Assembly: GCA_035628505.1 (NCBI GenBank)
Contig: DASPJR010000200.1
Location: 1 to 53,212, forward strand
From: DASPJR01 sp035628505
Lineage (GTDB): Bacteria > Planctomycetota > SZUA-567 > H5-PLA8
DNA length: 53,212 nt
Reading direction: 5' to 3'
Shown here: positions 34,736 through 42,914 of the stretch, in pieces
How positions within the stretch are numbered: the stretch's first letter is position 1
Layout: each line of letters begins with the position of its first letter
Program-made: the position numbers and the translations under genes
The notes under the pieces: model-generated
The model's database searches: none
Told to the model about the DNA's origin: nothing
The model's input: only the letters and a program-made list of their open reading frames with translations

Positions 34736-37089
34736 TCGTCACCTCGCTTTTCGCGGCGCTTCAGGAACGCGTCGCTGTTGACGATTCCCATCACCACGCT
34801 TGAGAACTTGTACTCGTTCTGCTCAACCTGCTTGAGGATTTCGTTGACTGTAGCCCGGTCGTATTGTTTTATGCCCCGGCCCAGCGCAAAGGTAAGCATT
34901 TTTTCGACAAAATTTCGTGCGAAACCCTCGCGCCGTTTCATCAGCACCGCCTTGAGTTCGATGGCGCCTTTGAACGAATCACCTCCGGGCAGCGTACCCG
35001 AGGCGTCCACCGGGAACTTGCCGTCGCTATCGCGCCAGCGCCCGATGGAGTCAAAATTTTCGAGTGCAAAGCCGAGCCCATCCATGCGATTGTGGCAGAC
35101 CGCGCAGCTGGGATCGGCACGGTGAGCTTCAAGCCGCTTGCGCAACGATGCACCGGCCTCGTCGCTGGGTTTTTCGACGAGCGTCGGAACTTCCGGCGGC
35201 GGCGGGGGCGGGGGCGTGCCGAGAATCTGTTCCAGCACCCACTTGCCACGCTTGACGGGGCTGGTGCGCGTGGGGTTGCTGGTCAGCGTCAGCGTGCTGC
35301 CCATGGTTACGACTCCGCCGCGCGGGGAATTCTTGAGCGTCACTTTCTGAAACTCATCGCCCTTGATATTGGGAATGCCGTAGAGCTGCGCGAGCGGGCC
35401 GTTCACGAACGTGTAGTCGGCGTCGATGAGCGTGAAGATGCTGCGGTCTTCGCGCACGATGGAATCGAAAAAGAGCGTCGCTTCGCGTTCCATCGCCGAA
35501 GCGAGCTTCGTGTCGAACTGCGGGAAGAGCTTGCCGTCACGCATCACTTCATCGAGGTTGCGCAGCTCCAGCCACTGTCCCGCGAAGTTTTCAATCAGCT
35601 GGCCCGAGCGGCGGTCCTTGAGCATGCGCCGGACCTGCTCTTCACGGATCTTCGGGTTTTTCAGCATGCGCTGGCCGGCGAGCATGAACAGCTCGTCGTC
35701 GGGCATGGTGCTCCAGAGGAAATACGAGAGCCGCGTGGCGATTTCGTATTCGTCCAGCGGCCAGGCACCCGTCGGGTTATCTGGAGTCGGCGGCACGGCG
35801 AAGGGCAGTTTGTTTTCAACGCGGAACAGGAAAAATGGCGAGACCAGGGCGGCGGTCAGCGCGCTGCCGACCGCTTTTTCGAAGCTCGGCGCATCCTTTC
35901 GCACGTTGCTGTAGATTTTCAGCAGGCTCTTGAGTTCGTCATCTTTCACCGGCCGGCGGAAGGCACGGGTAGCAAAGTTCTTCAGGATCTTCTCGGCACA
36001 GGCCTCTTCGGTGAGTTCTTTCGAGGGCATGGCGATGAAGACTTTCTTGCGGTTCTTCTCCTCTTTGGGCGCGCCCGGAGGGCCTTCGAGTTCCACTGCG
36101 TGAACGAAGAGGCGGCGCGAACGGCGGCGGCCGTTTTTCTGCGGCTCGGCTTCGCGGAATTCATTGGTGAACATCACGACGACTTTCGCCGACTCGCCTT
36201 TTGCTCTGAACTTCGCGGTGAATTCCTTCGGCTTGTCCTTGGGTGCATCGACGCCCTGGTTGAGCACGTCCACACCGTCTACCTTCACCAGCATTTTTGC
36301 CGGCTCAGTTCCGGCTGGAGCCTGGCTGGCTTTGATTTTCAGTGTGTACTCGCTGCCCGGCTGCGTGTGCGGCATCATCGTGGCATCGCCGTTATTGCTG
36401 AAGATCAGTCCGCTGTCGTCCTGCCCCACGGTCTGCGCGCGCTTGGCCTCTCCGATCAGGCCCGAGAGCGGCGTGGGCGTTTTGCTGGTCTCCATCTTGA
36501 TGACGCGCTCAACGATGGACTCGGCCGCGCCGATGTACTTTTCAGCCAGCAGCGGCGACATGGTCAGCACGTCGGCGATATTGTCGAAGCCGTAGCCGGA
36601 GTCGTCGGCGGGGAAATCGTCGGCAGGTCTGAAGTCGACACCGGTCAGATCGCGGATCGTGTTGTTGTACTCGGTTCGGTTGAGGCGGTGCAGCGAGACA
36701 AATCCCGGATCGCGCGGGCGCAGATGGTCAGCGGTCGCGATCGCTTCTCCCAGCCAGCGCACGATCAGCTCGACGTTTTTCTTGTCGACCGCCTGCACTT
36801 CTTCCGGCGGCATCGATCCGGTGCGCACCTGCTCGAGGACGGCAAGCCACTTGTTTGTGTTTTTTTGAATCGAGTCAATGCTGAGGGCGTCATCGAGATT
36901 GACGTTGCCCTTTTTCTTGCCGTTGCCGTGGCACTTGAAGCAATGCGTGGAAAGCAGCGGCTTGATCTCTTTGTCGTAGCGCGCGAGGATTTCTTTCGGA
37001 TCTTTCGGTGCGGGCCGTGCATCTCCCGCGCAGGCGCTGAACGCCACGCTGCTGAGCATAAAAAGGAGGAGGCTGCCGAACCGTTTCAT
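34732..37089 (-). CDS. PSCyt/DUF1587/1592/1588/1585 secreted cytochrome protein
   Basis: ATG 37089 gives 785 residues; a TTG one codon upstream is less likely. The N-terminus is a signal sequence (SLLLFMLSSVAFSAC), possibly a lipoprotein. A cytochrome domain carries CFKCH (Cys50, Cys53, His54). The chain of DUF domains shows DUF1587 text (LHRLNRTEYNNTIRDLTGVD), a carbohydrate-binding-like middle, DUF1595/1592 (AFRRPVKDDELKSLLKIY, YEIATRLSYFLWSTMPDDEL), DUF1588 (ADYTFVNGPLAQLYGI, SNPTRTSPVKRGKWVLEQIL) with CAVCH, and DUF1585 at the end. It forms an operon with the DUF1552 gene. The reaction is unknown; an extracytoplasmic redox role is inferred. Confidence 0.93.
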   Translation of the reverse strand: MKRFGSLLLFMLSSVAFSACAGDARPAPKDPKEILARYDKEIKPLLSTHCFKCHGNGKKKGNVNLDDALSIDSIQKNTNKWLAVLEQVRTGSMPPEEVQAVDKKNVELIVRWLGEAIATADHLRPRDPGFVSLHRLNRTEYNNTIRDLTGVDFRPADDFPADDSGYGFDNIADVLTMSPLLAEKYIGAAESIVERVIKMETSKTPTPLSGLIGEAKRAQTVGQDDSGLIFSNNGDATMMPHTQPGSEYTLKIKASQAPAGTEPAKMLVKVDGVDVLNQGVDAPKDKPKEFTAKFRAKGESAKVVVMFTNEFREAEPQKNGRRRSRRLFVHAVELEGPPGAPKEEKNRKKVFIAMPSKELTEEACAEKILKNFATRAFRRPVKDDELKSLLKIYSNVRKDAPSFEKAVGSALTAALVSPFFLFRVENKLPFAVPPTPDNPTGAWPLDEYEIATRLSYFLWSTMPDDELFMLAGQRMLKNPKIREEQVRRMLKDRRSGQLIENFAGQWLELRNLDEVMRDGKLFPQFDTKLASAMEREATLFFDSIVREDRSIFTLIDADYTFVNGPLAQLYGIPNIKGDEFQKVTLKNSPRGGVVTMGSTLTLTSNPTRTSPVKRGKWVLEQILGTPPPPPPPEVPTLVEKPSDEAGASLRKRLEAHRADPSCAVCHNRMDGLGFALENFDSIGRWRDSDGKFPVDASGTLPGGDSFKGAIELKAVLMKRREGFARNFVEKMLTFALGRGIKQYDRATVNEILKQVEQNEYKFSSVVMGIVNSDAFLKRREKRGDE

Positions 37090-37380
37090 CAACCGCTGAA
37101 CCCGCCTGCTGCAGGATAGTACGTACGCATAGTAGCTACACTTAAAAGAGACGAAGTGCGCCGCATTTTCATCAGATTACATCTTTAAAAAGTCAATCCA
37201 GAAGCGGCCTGAGCCTTCGTTCAGTTAACGCTGGGCAGAGATAGCCTAAGTTTGTTCGCTTAGAGCTTGAGAGTAGGCGGGTAGCACTCCATTGACGCGG
37301 GGAGACGACTCTCTTGACAAAGAAGCCTTTTCAGAGAGTGCCACCACGTACGTATTCACACACTAATTTGCACATTGCAT
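37090..37380. other. Intergenic region at the edge of the A/T-richer patch
   Basis: The 291-bp gap is upstream of the DUF1592 gene and downstream of the small membrane protein, both on the minus strand. It is clearly more A/T-rich than the genes to the left. No gene or strong structure was seen. Confidence 0.5.
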
Positions 37381-37905
37381 TTATGAACGGGTGTGTACGT
37401 CACGATTAACTCGCAACCACTTTCGCATTCCTTCAGCGAGCATCGTGCTCCACAGGAGTAACGCAAAGAGAACCCACAGGTTCAAGAGAATACCCGTCGG
37501 GCTGAGCTTAGAACCTGTCTGCAACGATGTTCCGCTCGCATTTCCCCAGACATAGGTCGTGTAGACCGGTTCCGGCCAGCCATAAACGCGTTTTTCTCGA
37601 AGCTCGATGTTTCGTAACAGGTTGACGACAGGGTTGCCCGGTGGATCGTCGAAGATGGACCTATTGGCCTTTTTTGGCACGGCATTTACGCCAAGATAAA
37701 TGGCCGTGACCAGATGGAGAACGATCCACGTACCTAACCTGAATTTCAGCGGCATACGTGGACTTTCCTCTGGGTTACCGCGAGCCGTCCTTTTATTCCA
37801 GAGTTGTGACAGAATGTTCGCTAAAACGTAGAACGAGCCTTCGATAAACAGCCACACGGGCAGGCAGAAGAGAAGTACCCATAGATGATTCCATTCTATT
37901 TCCAT
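37381..37905 (-). CDS. Small membrane protein of unknown function
   Basis: The 174-residue product has three predicted membrane segments: LWVLLFCLPVWLFIEGSFYV near the start, WIVLHLVTAIYLGV in the middle and LLNLWVLFALLLWSTM near the end. The loop YGWPEPVYTTYVWGNASGTS is distinctive but not recognised. No signal or catalytic motif was found. Base composition is more A/T-rich than in neighbouring operons, in line with the following kinase, and suggests transfer. It ends near 37381 and has no operon partner. Confidence 0.6.
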   Translation of the reverse strand: MEIEWNHLWVLLFCLPVWLFIEGSFYVLANILSQLWNKRTARGNPEESPRMPLKFRLGTWIVLHLVTAIYLGVNAVPKKANRSIFDDPPGNPVVNLLRNIELREKRVYGWPEPVYTTYVWGNASGTSLQTGSKLSPTGILLNLWVLFALLLWSTMLAEGMRKWLRVNRDVHTRS

Positions 37906-38034
37906 AGGGGTGCCGCCAAATAAACTATCTTCTCCCGGTCCAGCTGTAAATCGACGCGCTAAAAAAGACAGGAAGAGAGAGTAATTTGGTCACCGTTTTT
38001 AGGCTCGCGGGATGGCAATGATAGGCGCGGAGCG

Positions 38035-38290
38035 ACTATCAGTGTCTCGCGCAGCGAGATTTCAACGTTCACGGGAAGCGTCGCCCTCGGATGCAAACGA
38101 GCAAACAGGATCGGACGCTCCACCGGCACAAGCCGCACGCCTGACGTCTTGCATTTTCAGAAACTACGCAGCACTGCTCTACTCTTACTAAGACGAGCTC
38201 GTGCGGAAGCAATTGTAACGACGGGAGTCCGTCCGGCAAAGACGCTTTCTCTTCGACGTTGAAATCCCGCTGCGCTCGACACTGATAGCT
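38035..38290. mobile_element. MITE-like palindromic element beside the histidine kinase
   Basis: The left arm 38035-38068 and right arm 38256-38290 are inverted copies, matching at about 31 of 34 positions, with shared text ACGTTGAAATC, CGCTGCGC and GACACTGATAG. The similarity continues inward more loosely (GACGCTTCCC versus GACGCTTTCT). The 190-bp interior has no convincing gene. Part of the right arm recurs at 39573-39612 on the other side of the kinase. The rest of 37906-38409 holds no other recognised feature. Confidence 0.65.
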
Positions 38291-38409
38291 GCTGCGCATC
38301 CATCAATGCAGGAGAATATAGATCCAACATAAACCGGTGGCCTGAGTATTGAGTCGGTGCAAGGCACACGCCCCGGTTGTTGATATGGGTTCCCTTGGAG
38401 TATCGCATT

Positions 38410-39501
38410 GTGCCGCAAAGCACTTCAGACCGTTTGAGGCACCATGTGACACAGATTCTCGCCCGATGGGAAGAGCAAGCCTACAAGGAAATCGCGTCAT
38501 CGTTGAATGTGACATCCTTGGTCATGCAAAACCACTTGAAGGTGTTCCTTGAGCAGCTTGCAGACGCCCTGTCCGGAACGATTGACAGAACACCTATACG
38601 AGTAACGCAAGACCGAGCCAGCGCACTTGAATTCTCCAAAAGCCACGGACAGTCCCGTGTGCCATTGAGCTTTACGCTGGCTGAGGTGATACTCGAACTT
38701 CAAATTCTGCGACGTGTCGTTCTGGCAACGCTGGAAGAGGATGGTCCTCTTCCTGTATCAGACCGGGATAATATTTTGAAAGTGTTCGACCAGACTGTGA
38801 GCGACGCCGCTGTTCAATTCACCGCTTTTCAAAATGATATTCATGAACAATTTTCGCTAACTCTTGTACATGATTTGCGCATTCCTATCACTGTCGGGAA
38901 AATCGCCGCACAAATAATTAAACGGGATTCATCGTGTTCAGCGAATTCAACAGGGGCTGCCGAAAAAATCGAGAAAAGCATGAACCGGCTTGAAGCTATG
39001 CTTCAACAACTTTTGGATGCGGGGCGCATTCGTTCGGGCGTCGGACTTAGCTATAAGTTTGAGGAAATGCGTCTGGACCTGTTGGCAAAAGAAGTCGTCG
39101 AAGGAATGAGAATAGCGCACGGAAATAGAATCGAGATTCAAGCCGACCAGACTATCACGGGCAAATGGAATCGAGATGGCTTGTATAGGGCAATTGAAAA
39201 TCTTGTGATGAATGCTCTCAAGTATGGAAGCTCTGTCTTCCCGGTAAAAGTCATTGTTGAACAGAGCGAGTCCTCCGCCACCATCACGGTACACAATGAA
39301 GGGAATCCGATCCCTCAAAAAGATCAATTAGGGCTGTTCAAACAATTCGTTCAGGGTGCTAACGTCACAACCACAACTGGTTGGGGTTTAGGCTTGGCAG
39401 TGGTTAGCGGAGTGGCGAAGGCACATAACGGAAGTGTGCGAGTCGAGAGTTCGCAAGCAATGGGAACCGACTTCATCCTTGAGTTGCCGAAGATGCCGTA
39501 G
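38410..39501 (+). CDS. Orphan histidine kinase, RsbRD-like N-terminus
   Basis: GTG 38410, with GGAG nine bases upstream, gives 363 residues. The N-terminal half (STSDRLRHHVTQILARWEEQA onward) resembles the RsbRD_N sensory domain. The phosphoacceptor is His154 in LTLVHDLRIPIT. The ATPase domain has the N box AIENLVMNALKYG and the G boxes GWGLGLAVVSGVAKAHNGSV and GTDFILELP. No membrane segment is seen, so it is probably cytoplasmic. No response regulator gene is adjacent. The A/T-rich codon use and the flanking palindromic repeats suggest it was acquired by transfer. Confidence 0.85.
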   Translation: MPQSTSDRLRHHVTQILARWEEQAYKEIASSLNVTSLVMQNHLKVFLEQLADALSGTIDRTPIRVTQDRASALEFSKSHGQSRVPLSFTLAEVILELQILRRVVLATLEEDGPLPVSDRDNILKVFDQTVSDAAVQFTAFQNDIHEQFSLTLVHDLRIPITVGKIAAQIIKRDSSCSANSTGAAEKIEKSMNRLEAMLQQLLDAGRIRSGVGLSYKFEEMRLDLLAKEVVEGMRIAHGNRIEIQADQTITGKWNRDGLYRAIENLVMNALKYGSSVFPVKVIVEQSESSATITVHNEGNPIPQKDQLGLFKQFVQGANVTTTTGWGLGLAVVSGVAKAHNGSVRVESSQAMGTDFILELPKMP

Positions 39502-39572
39502 TGGTGTGAAGGAAACGGCGCTGGCGCTCTGAAAACAGAGCTAGCAGCAGGACGAGCGCAGGGAAGCCCCTC

Positions 39573-39612
39573 AACGCGCTCGATACTGATAGCTGCTGCG
39601 CATCTATCAGTA
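39573..39612. repeat. Partial copy of the kinase-flanking palindrome
   Basis: CGCTCGATACTGATAGCTGCTGCGCAT-type sequence repeats the right arm of the element at 38256-38310 in the same orientation. Here TACTGATAG (39584-39592) pairs with CTATCAGTA (39604-39612), forming a clean 9-bp stem. It lies 70 bp after the kinase stop. Confidence 0.65.
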
Positions 39613-39731
39613 CCACCCAGCGCTGATTCGTGCGCGAGTGACAAAAAATGATCAGCGATTTTGCTCGCACAAATCCAGTGAATGGCCAGGGTTGCAATCG
39701 CCACAAAAATAGTTGCAAGAATTACGTCCAA
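39613..39731 (-). pseudogene. Possible truncated membrane-protein gene start
   Basis: From a TTG at 39731 the minus strand encodes DVILATIFVAIATLAIHWIC followed by SKIADHFLSLAHESALGGTD, a plausible membrane-anchored N-terminus. Translation then enters the palindromic repeat at 39612 and loses protein-like character. It may be a gene cut by the repeat, or chance; there is no good ATG. Confidence 0.2.
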
Positions 39732-39780
39732 AATCGCCGCCCCAAGTTGTCTCAGTATAGGTGAGGGGAGTTCAGAATCG
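39729..39780. repeat. About 50-bp dispersed repeat, copy 2
   Basis: The stretch with AAATCGC, GTCTCAGTATAGGTGAGGGG and TTCAGAA matches 8192-8242 at roughly four of five positions. It marks the right end of the A/T-richer patch. Confidence 0.55.
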
Positions 39781-39819
39781 CCGCCTCACGCGCTGCATCC
39801 TCTGTCATCCTCTCAGCAA

Positions 39820-39852
39820 TAAAAAACACGAAGAGAAATCATCCTCTTCGTG
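39820..39852 (-). terminator. Rho-independent terminator for the Tm-1-like operon
   Basis: On the minus strand CACGAAGAG pairs with CTCTTCGTG around an eight-base loop and runs into TTTTTTATT. It lies about 40 bp beyond the stop of the TIM-barrel gene at 39893. The sequence between them repeats CGAAGACTCGAAG-type units. Confidence 0.88.
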
Positions 39853-39892
39853 CCTTTGAGACTTCGAGTCTTCGTGTCGAGCCGTTCAGCCG

Positions 39893-40777
39893 TTACTTCT
39901 TCTTCAGCCGCATGCGACCGAACTTGCGGATCTGCTCGGTGATGGCGATTTCTGTCGGCAGGCGCTCGACCGAGCTTGCGCCGTAGAAGCCGTCGCAGCC
40001 CTGGACGCGATCAAGAATGTACTGCGCGTCATCGGGATTGGCGATCGGGCCGCCGTGGCAGATGACGATCACGTCTTTGCGGATGGCTTTGCAGGTGTCG
40101 ACGATTTCCTGCGTCAGCGCGACGCTTTCATCGAGTGACTTGGTCGTCTTCGCGCCAATGTTGCCCGCAACCGTGCAGCCCATGTGAGCGACGATGATGT
40201 CGGCGCCGGCGTCCATCATCCACTTGGCTTCCTGCGTGTTGAAGCAGTAAGGCGTAGTGAGCAGATCAAGTTCGCGCGCATCGGCGACCATCTCGACTTC
40301 GAGCCGGTAGCTCATGCCGGTCTCTTCCAGATTCAGGCGGAAGAGTCCGTCGAGCAGGCCAACCGTCGGAAAGTTCTGCACGCCCGCGAAGCCGCGTTCC
40401 TTGACCTCTTTGAGGAACAGGCGCCGGATCATGAAGGGATCGGTGCCGTTCACGCCCGCTAGCACCGGCGTATGCTTGACGACCGGCAGCACTTCGTAGG
40501 ACATCTCCATCATGATCTGGTTGGCGTTGCCGTACGCGAGCACGCCCGCGCAGCTGCCGCGGCCGGCCATGCGGAAGCGTCCCGAGTTGTAGATGACGAT
40601 CAGGTCGATGCCGCCGGCTTCTTCGCACTTGGCCGAGATGCCCGTGCCCGCGCCGCCGCCGATGATCGGCAGACCCTTGGCGATCTTCGCGCGCAGGCGC
40701 TTGAGGATTCCTTTGCGGCTGTTGTCGTTCTTGATCACGGGCTCTTCCTTGCGCACTGCCGTCTTCACGTCGCTCAT
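39893..40777 (-). CDS. PEP_hydrolase-like TIM-barrel protein (Tm-1 C-terminal domain homologue)
   Basis: The 294-residue protein matches the phosphoenolpyruvate-hydrolase-like TIM-barrel family: AKGLPIIGGGAGTGISAKC, EEAGGIDLIVIYNSGRFRMA, FAGVQNFPTVGLLDG, MDAGADIIVAHMGCTVAGNI and VIVICHGGPIANPDDAQYIL. In plants this domain is the C-terminal half of the Tm-1 virus-resistance protein. Its ATG overlaps the upstream stop by four bases and AAGGAGG lies about ten bases before it, so it is translationally coupled to the UPF0261 gene. The reaction in bacteria is not established. Confidence 0.92.
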   Translation of the reverse strand: MSDVKTAVRKEEPVIKNDNSRKGILKRLRAKIAKGLPIIGGGAGTGISAKCEEAGGIDLIVIYNSGRFRMAGRGSCAGVLAYGNANQIMMEMSYEVLPVVKHTPVLAGVNGTDPFMIRRLFLKEVKERGFAGVQNFPTVGLLDGLFRLNLEETGMSYRLEVEMVADARELDLLTTPYCFNTQEAKWMMDAGADIIVAHMGCTVAGNIGAKTTKSLDESVALTQEIVDTCKAIRKDVIVICHGGPIANPDDAQYILDRVQGCDGFYGASSVERLPTEIAITEQIRKFGRMRLKKK

Positions 40778-41988
40778 CGGGCACTGACCTCCTTGTAGGC
40801 GTCCAGAATTGCCGCGGCAAATTCGGGATCGTTGATGTGGTGCGGCACTTTGCGGATCTGCCGCTTCGGGGTTTGCTTGATCAGTCGTTCCAGTTCGCCG
40901 AACAGCGCCGCGTTGGCCGAGGGGTCGTAAAACGCCTGGCCGGGCGCGTCGAGCATCGAGACGCCTTTCTGCGGAATGAGCAGGATCAGCGGCGCGTGCG
41001 AACGGTTGATTTTTTCGGCCATGAAGCGCGCGGCGGCGATGTTGTCCTCGATGGACGTGCGCATCAGCGTCACCTGCGCGTTATGTACGTGGAATCTGCG
41101 GTTATTGAATTTCGCGGGCACGCTCTCGCGTGCTCCGAAGTTGATCATGTCCAGCGCGCCGAGGCTCATGACGTACGGAATGCCTTTTTCGATGATCACA
41201 TCGAAGCGCTTCGGACCGGCTTTGAGCGTGCCTTCGCCGACTTCGTCAGCGACTTCGGTGGTCGTGATGTCGAGCACGCCTTCGATCATGCCGCTTTCGA
41301 CGAGCTTCTCCATCGACTGCCCGCCGGTGCCGGTCGCGTGGAAAATCAGGCAGTCATAGCCCTGCTCTTCAAGCTTCTTGCGAACGGCCGTCACGCAGGG
41401 CGTGGTCACGCCGAACATCGTCAGCGCCAGCGTGGGCTTGACTTCGATTTCAGGCACCGGCTGCGCGGCCATTCCCGCGATCGCGTGCGCGGCGTTGGCG
41501 AGCACTTTCAGCGAAACGCGGTTGAGGCCGGCGACATCGACAACGGAGTGAACCATCGTGAAGTCGCAGAAGCCCATGTAAGGCGCGCAATTTCCGCCCG
41601 GCATTGTTGAGACCAGAACTTTGGGAAAGCCAATCGGCAGCGTGCGCAGGGCGGGGGAGATCAGCGCGCTTCCGCCCGAGCCGCCGACGGCGATCACGCC
41701 CGAGACTTTGCCGGCGTCGAATTCTTTTTTGAGAAACACTTCGAGCGCTTCGCTCATCGCCGTGACGGCCTGCCCGCGATCAGTGTGGCCCAGCGCGGCG
41801 GCCGCTCCTTTGGGATGGTGAGCCGCAACCTGCTCGCGTGTGATGTCGGGCTTCTGCGTTGCGGGATCTTTCGTTCCGACGTCCACGACGACAACGCTCG
41901 CTCCGGCCGAACGGGCGCAGCGCGCGACGTAAGCGATCTCGTCGCCCTTGCTGTCCATTGTGGCGATGGCATAAACGGACTTTGCCAT
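40774..41988 (-). CDS. UPF0261, Tm-1-like ATP-binding protein
   Basis: The 404-residue protein is the homologue of the N-terminal half of plant Tm-1. It starts MAKSVYAIATMDSKGDEIAY and contains VVVDVGTKDP, VIAVGGSGGSALISPALRTL, GFPKVLVSTMPGGNCAPYMG, CLIFHATGTGGQSMEKLVE and PLILLIPQKGVSMLDAPGQA. AAGGAGG lies seven bases before the ATG. It forms a two-gene operon with the TIM-barrel partner, and in some organisms the two are one protein. The family binds ATP; its bacterial substrate is unknown. Confidence 0.93.
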   Translation of the reverse strand: MAKSVYAIATMDSKGDEIAYVARCARSAGASVVVVDVGTKDPATQKPDITREQVAAHHPKGAAAALGHTDRGQAVTAMSEALEVFLKKEFDAGKVSGVIAVGGSGGSALISPALRTLPIGFPKVLVSTMPGGNCAPYMGFCDFTMVHSVVDVAGLNRVSLKVLANAAHAIAGMAAQPVPEIEVKPTLALTMFGVTTPCVTAVRKKLEEQGYDCLIFHATGTGGQSMEKLVESGMIEGVLDITTTEVADEVGEGTLKAGPKRFDVIIEKGIPYVMSLGALDMINFGARESVPAKFNNRRFHVHNAQVTLMRTSIEDNIAAARFMAEKINRSHAPLILLIPQKGVSMLDAPGQAFYDPSANAALFGELERLIKQTPKRQIRKVPHHINDPEFAAAILDAYKEVSAR

Positions 41989-42233
41989 GGCTCAGCCTCC
42001 TTTATGTGCGGGCTGCCTCTGCTGCCTGCACGCTGCCTCTGGGTATGCGAGTGGCCGTAAGAACAATTCTCAGGCCGCTTTCTTAAATTTCTCTTTCATT
42101 CACGCAAGCTCATGAGAATAAGCCTGTTGCACTATCCTTGCGGCCTCAACGTCAGCTTGTTTCAGCCACTGTGTATACCTGAAGTAAACAACAATATCCA
42201 TTACTTGTCGGACTGAGCGACGCACACGCTTTC

Positions 42234-42830
42234 TCACGAGTTGAGCATCGGAATGTCCAGCCGCTCCGCGATCTCACGCGCCTCCTTCTCAGCGGCGTCG
42301 CGGCCGGCGTAAATTCGCCGCAACACGATGCTGTCTTCCTTTCCGTGCAGCGAAACAGATGACGAAGTGCGGCCGTGCTGAACGTGGATGCGCGCGTAGT
42401 CGCTGCGCCAGTACTCGTACGTTTTCAGCACGCGGCGCTCGCCCGAACGCGGATGAACCCAGTACAGCGTCTCATGAATCTTCTCCTCGCCGACCAAGAC
42501 TTCATCGAGCAGACACCAGATCAGCCCGCTGATGCCGGCAAAGATGAGGTTCACCGCGACGGGCACAATCATGGAAAGCGGCTCGCGCCAGTTCCGCAGC
42601 AGATTCAGCACATTAAATCCGGCAAAGAGCAACGCGACGACAAAGAATCCTCCGGCTTCGAACCCCGCTGGCCGGTACGAGAACACAGCCGGCTCAGGCG
42701 GAGGCTGCGCTTCGCCGGCTGGCTCAGGCGTTTGCGGCGCCGGAGTTGGCGGCGGTCCGGGTTCGCGTCGCGGAGAATCAGGACTTTGCGACGGTGTCAA
42801 TTCCAGATCATCACTCACGCGCCGAAGCAT
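42234..42830 (-). CDS. Membrane protein with Pro-rich N-terminus
   Basis: The 198-residue product has a Pro-rich cytoplasmic-like start (about 14-50: PRREPGPPPTPAPQTPEPAG), two membrane segments (GFFVVALLFAGFNVL and IVPVAVNLIFAGISGLIWCL) and a soluble C-terminal part with charged helices ending DAAEKEAREIAERLDIPML. No family was recognised. GGAG lies only one base before the ATG, which is too close; a GTG five codons later is an alternative start. It is divergent from the next gene with an 84-bp gap. The 245-bp gap before the Tm-1-like operon shows nothing clear. Confidence 0.6.
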   Translation of the reverse strand: MLRRVSDDLELTPSQSPDSPRREPGPPPTPAPQTPEPAGEAQPPPEPAVFSYRPAGFEAGGFFVVALLFAGFNVLNLLRNWREPLSMIVPVAVNLIFAGISGLIWCLLDEVLVGEEKIHETLYWVHPRSGERRVLKTYEYWRSDYARIHVQHGRTSSSVSLHGKEDSIVLRRIYAGRDAAEKEAREIAERLDIPMLNS

Positions 42831-42914
42831 ACTCCTTTTTCCACATCGGCCATTGCTATCCGCAGCATATCGCCGGTTGCGTACGCCTTCGCGGCACGCG
42901 ATGATCGGCGCGCA

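Noticed and set aside
34864..37119. Long 751-codon plus-strand frame opposite the DUF1592-type gene
   Set aside because: It mirrors a clear multi-domain minus-strand protein in GC-rich sequence and has no recognisable motif or ribosome site.
42375..42914. N-terminal extension of the membrane protein at 42915
   Set aside because: It is antisense to the Pro-rich membrane protein gene and has no coding character; ATG 42915 begins right before the first membrane region.
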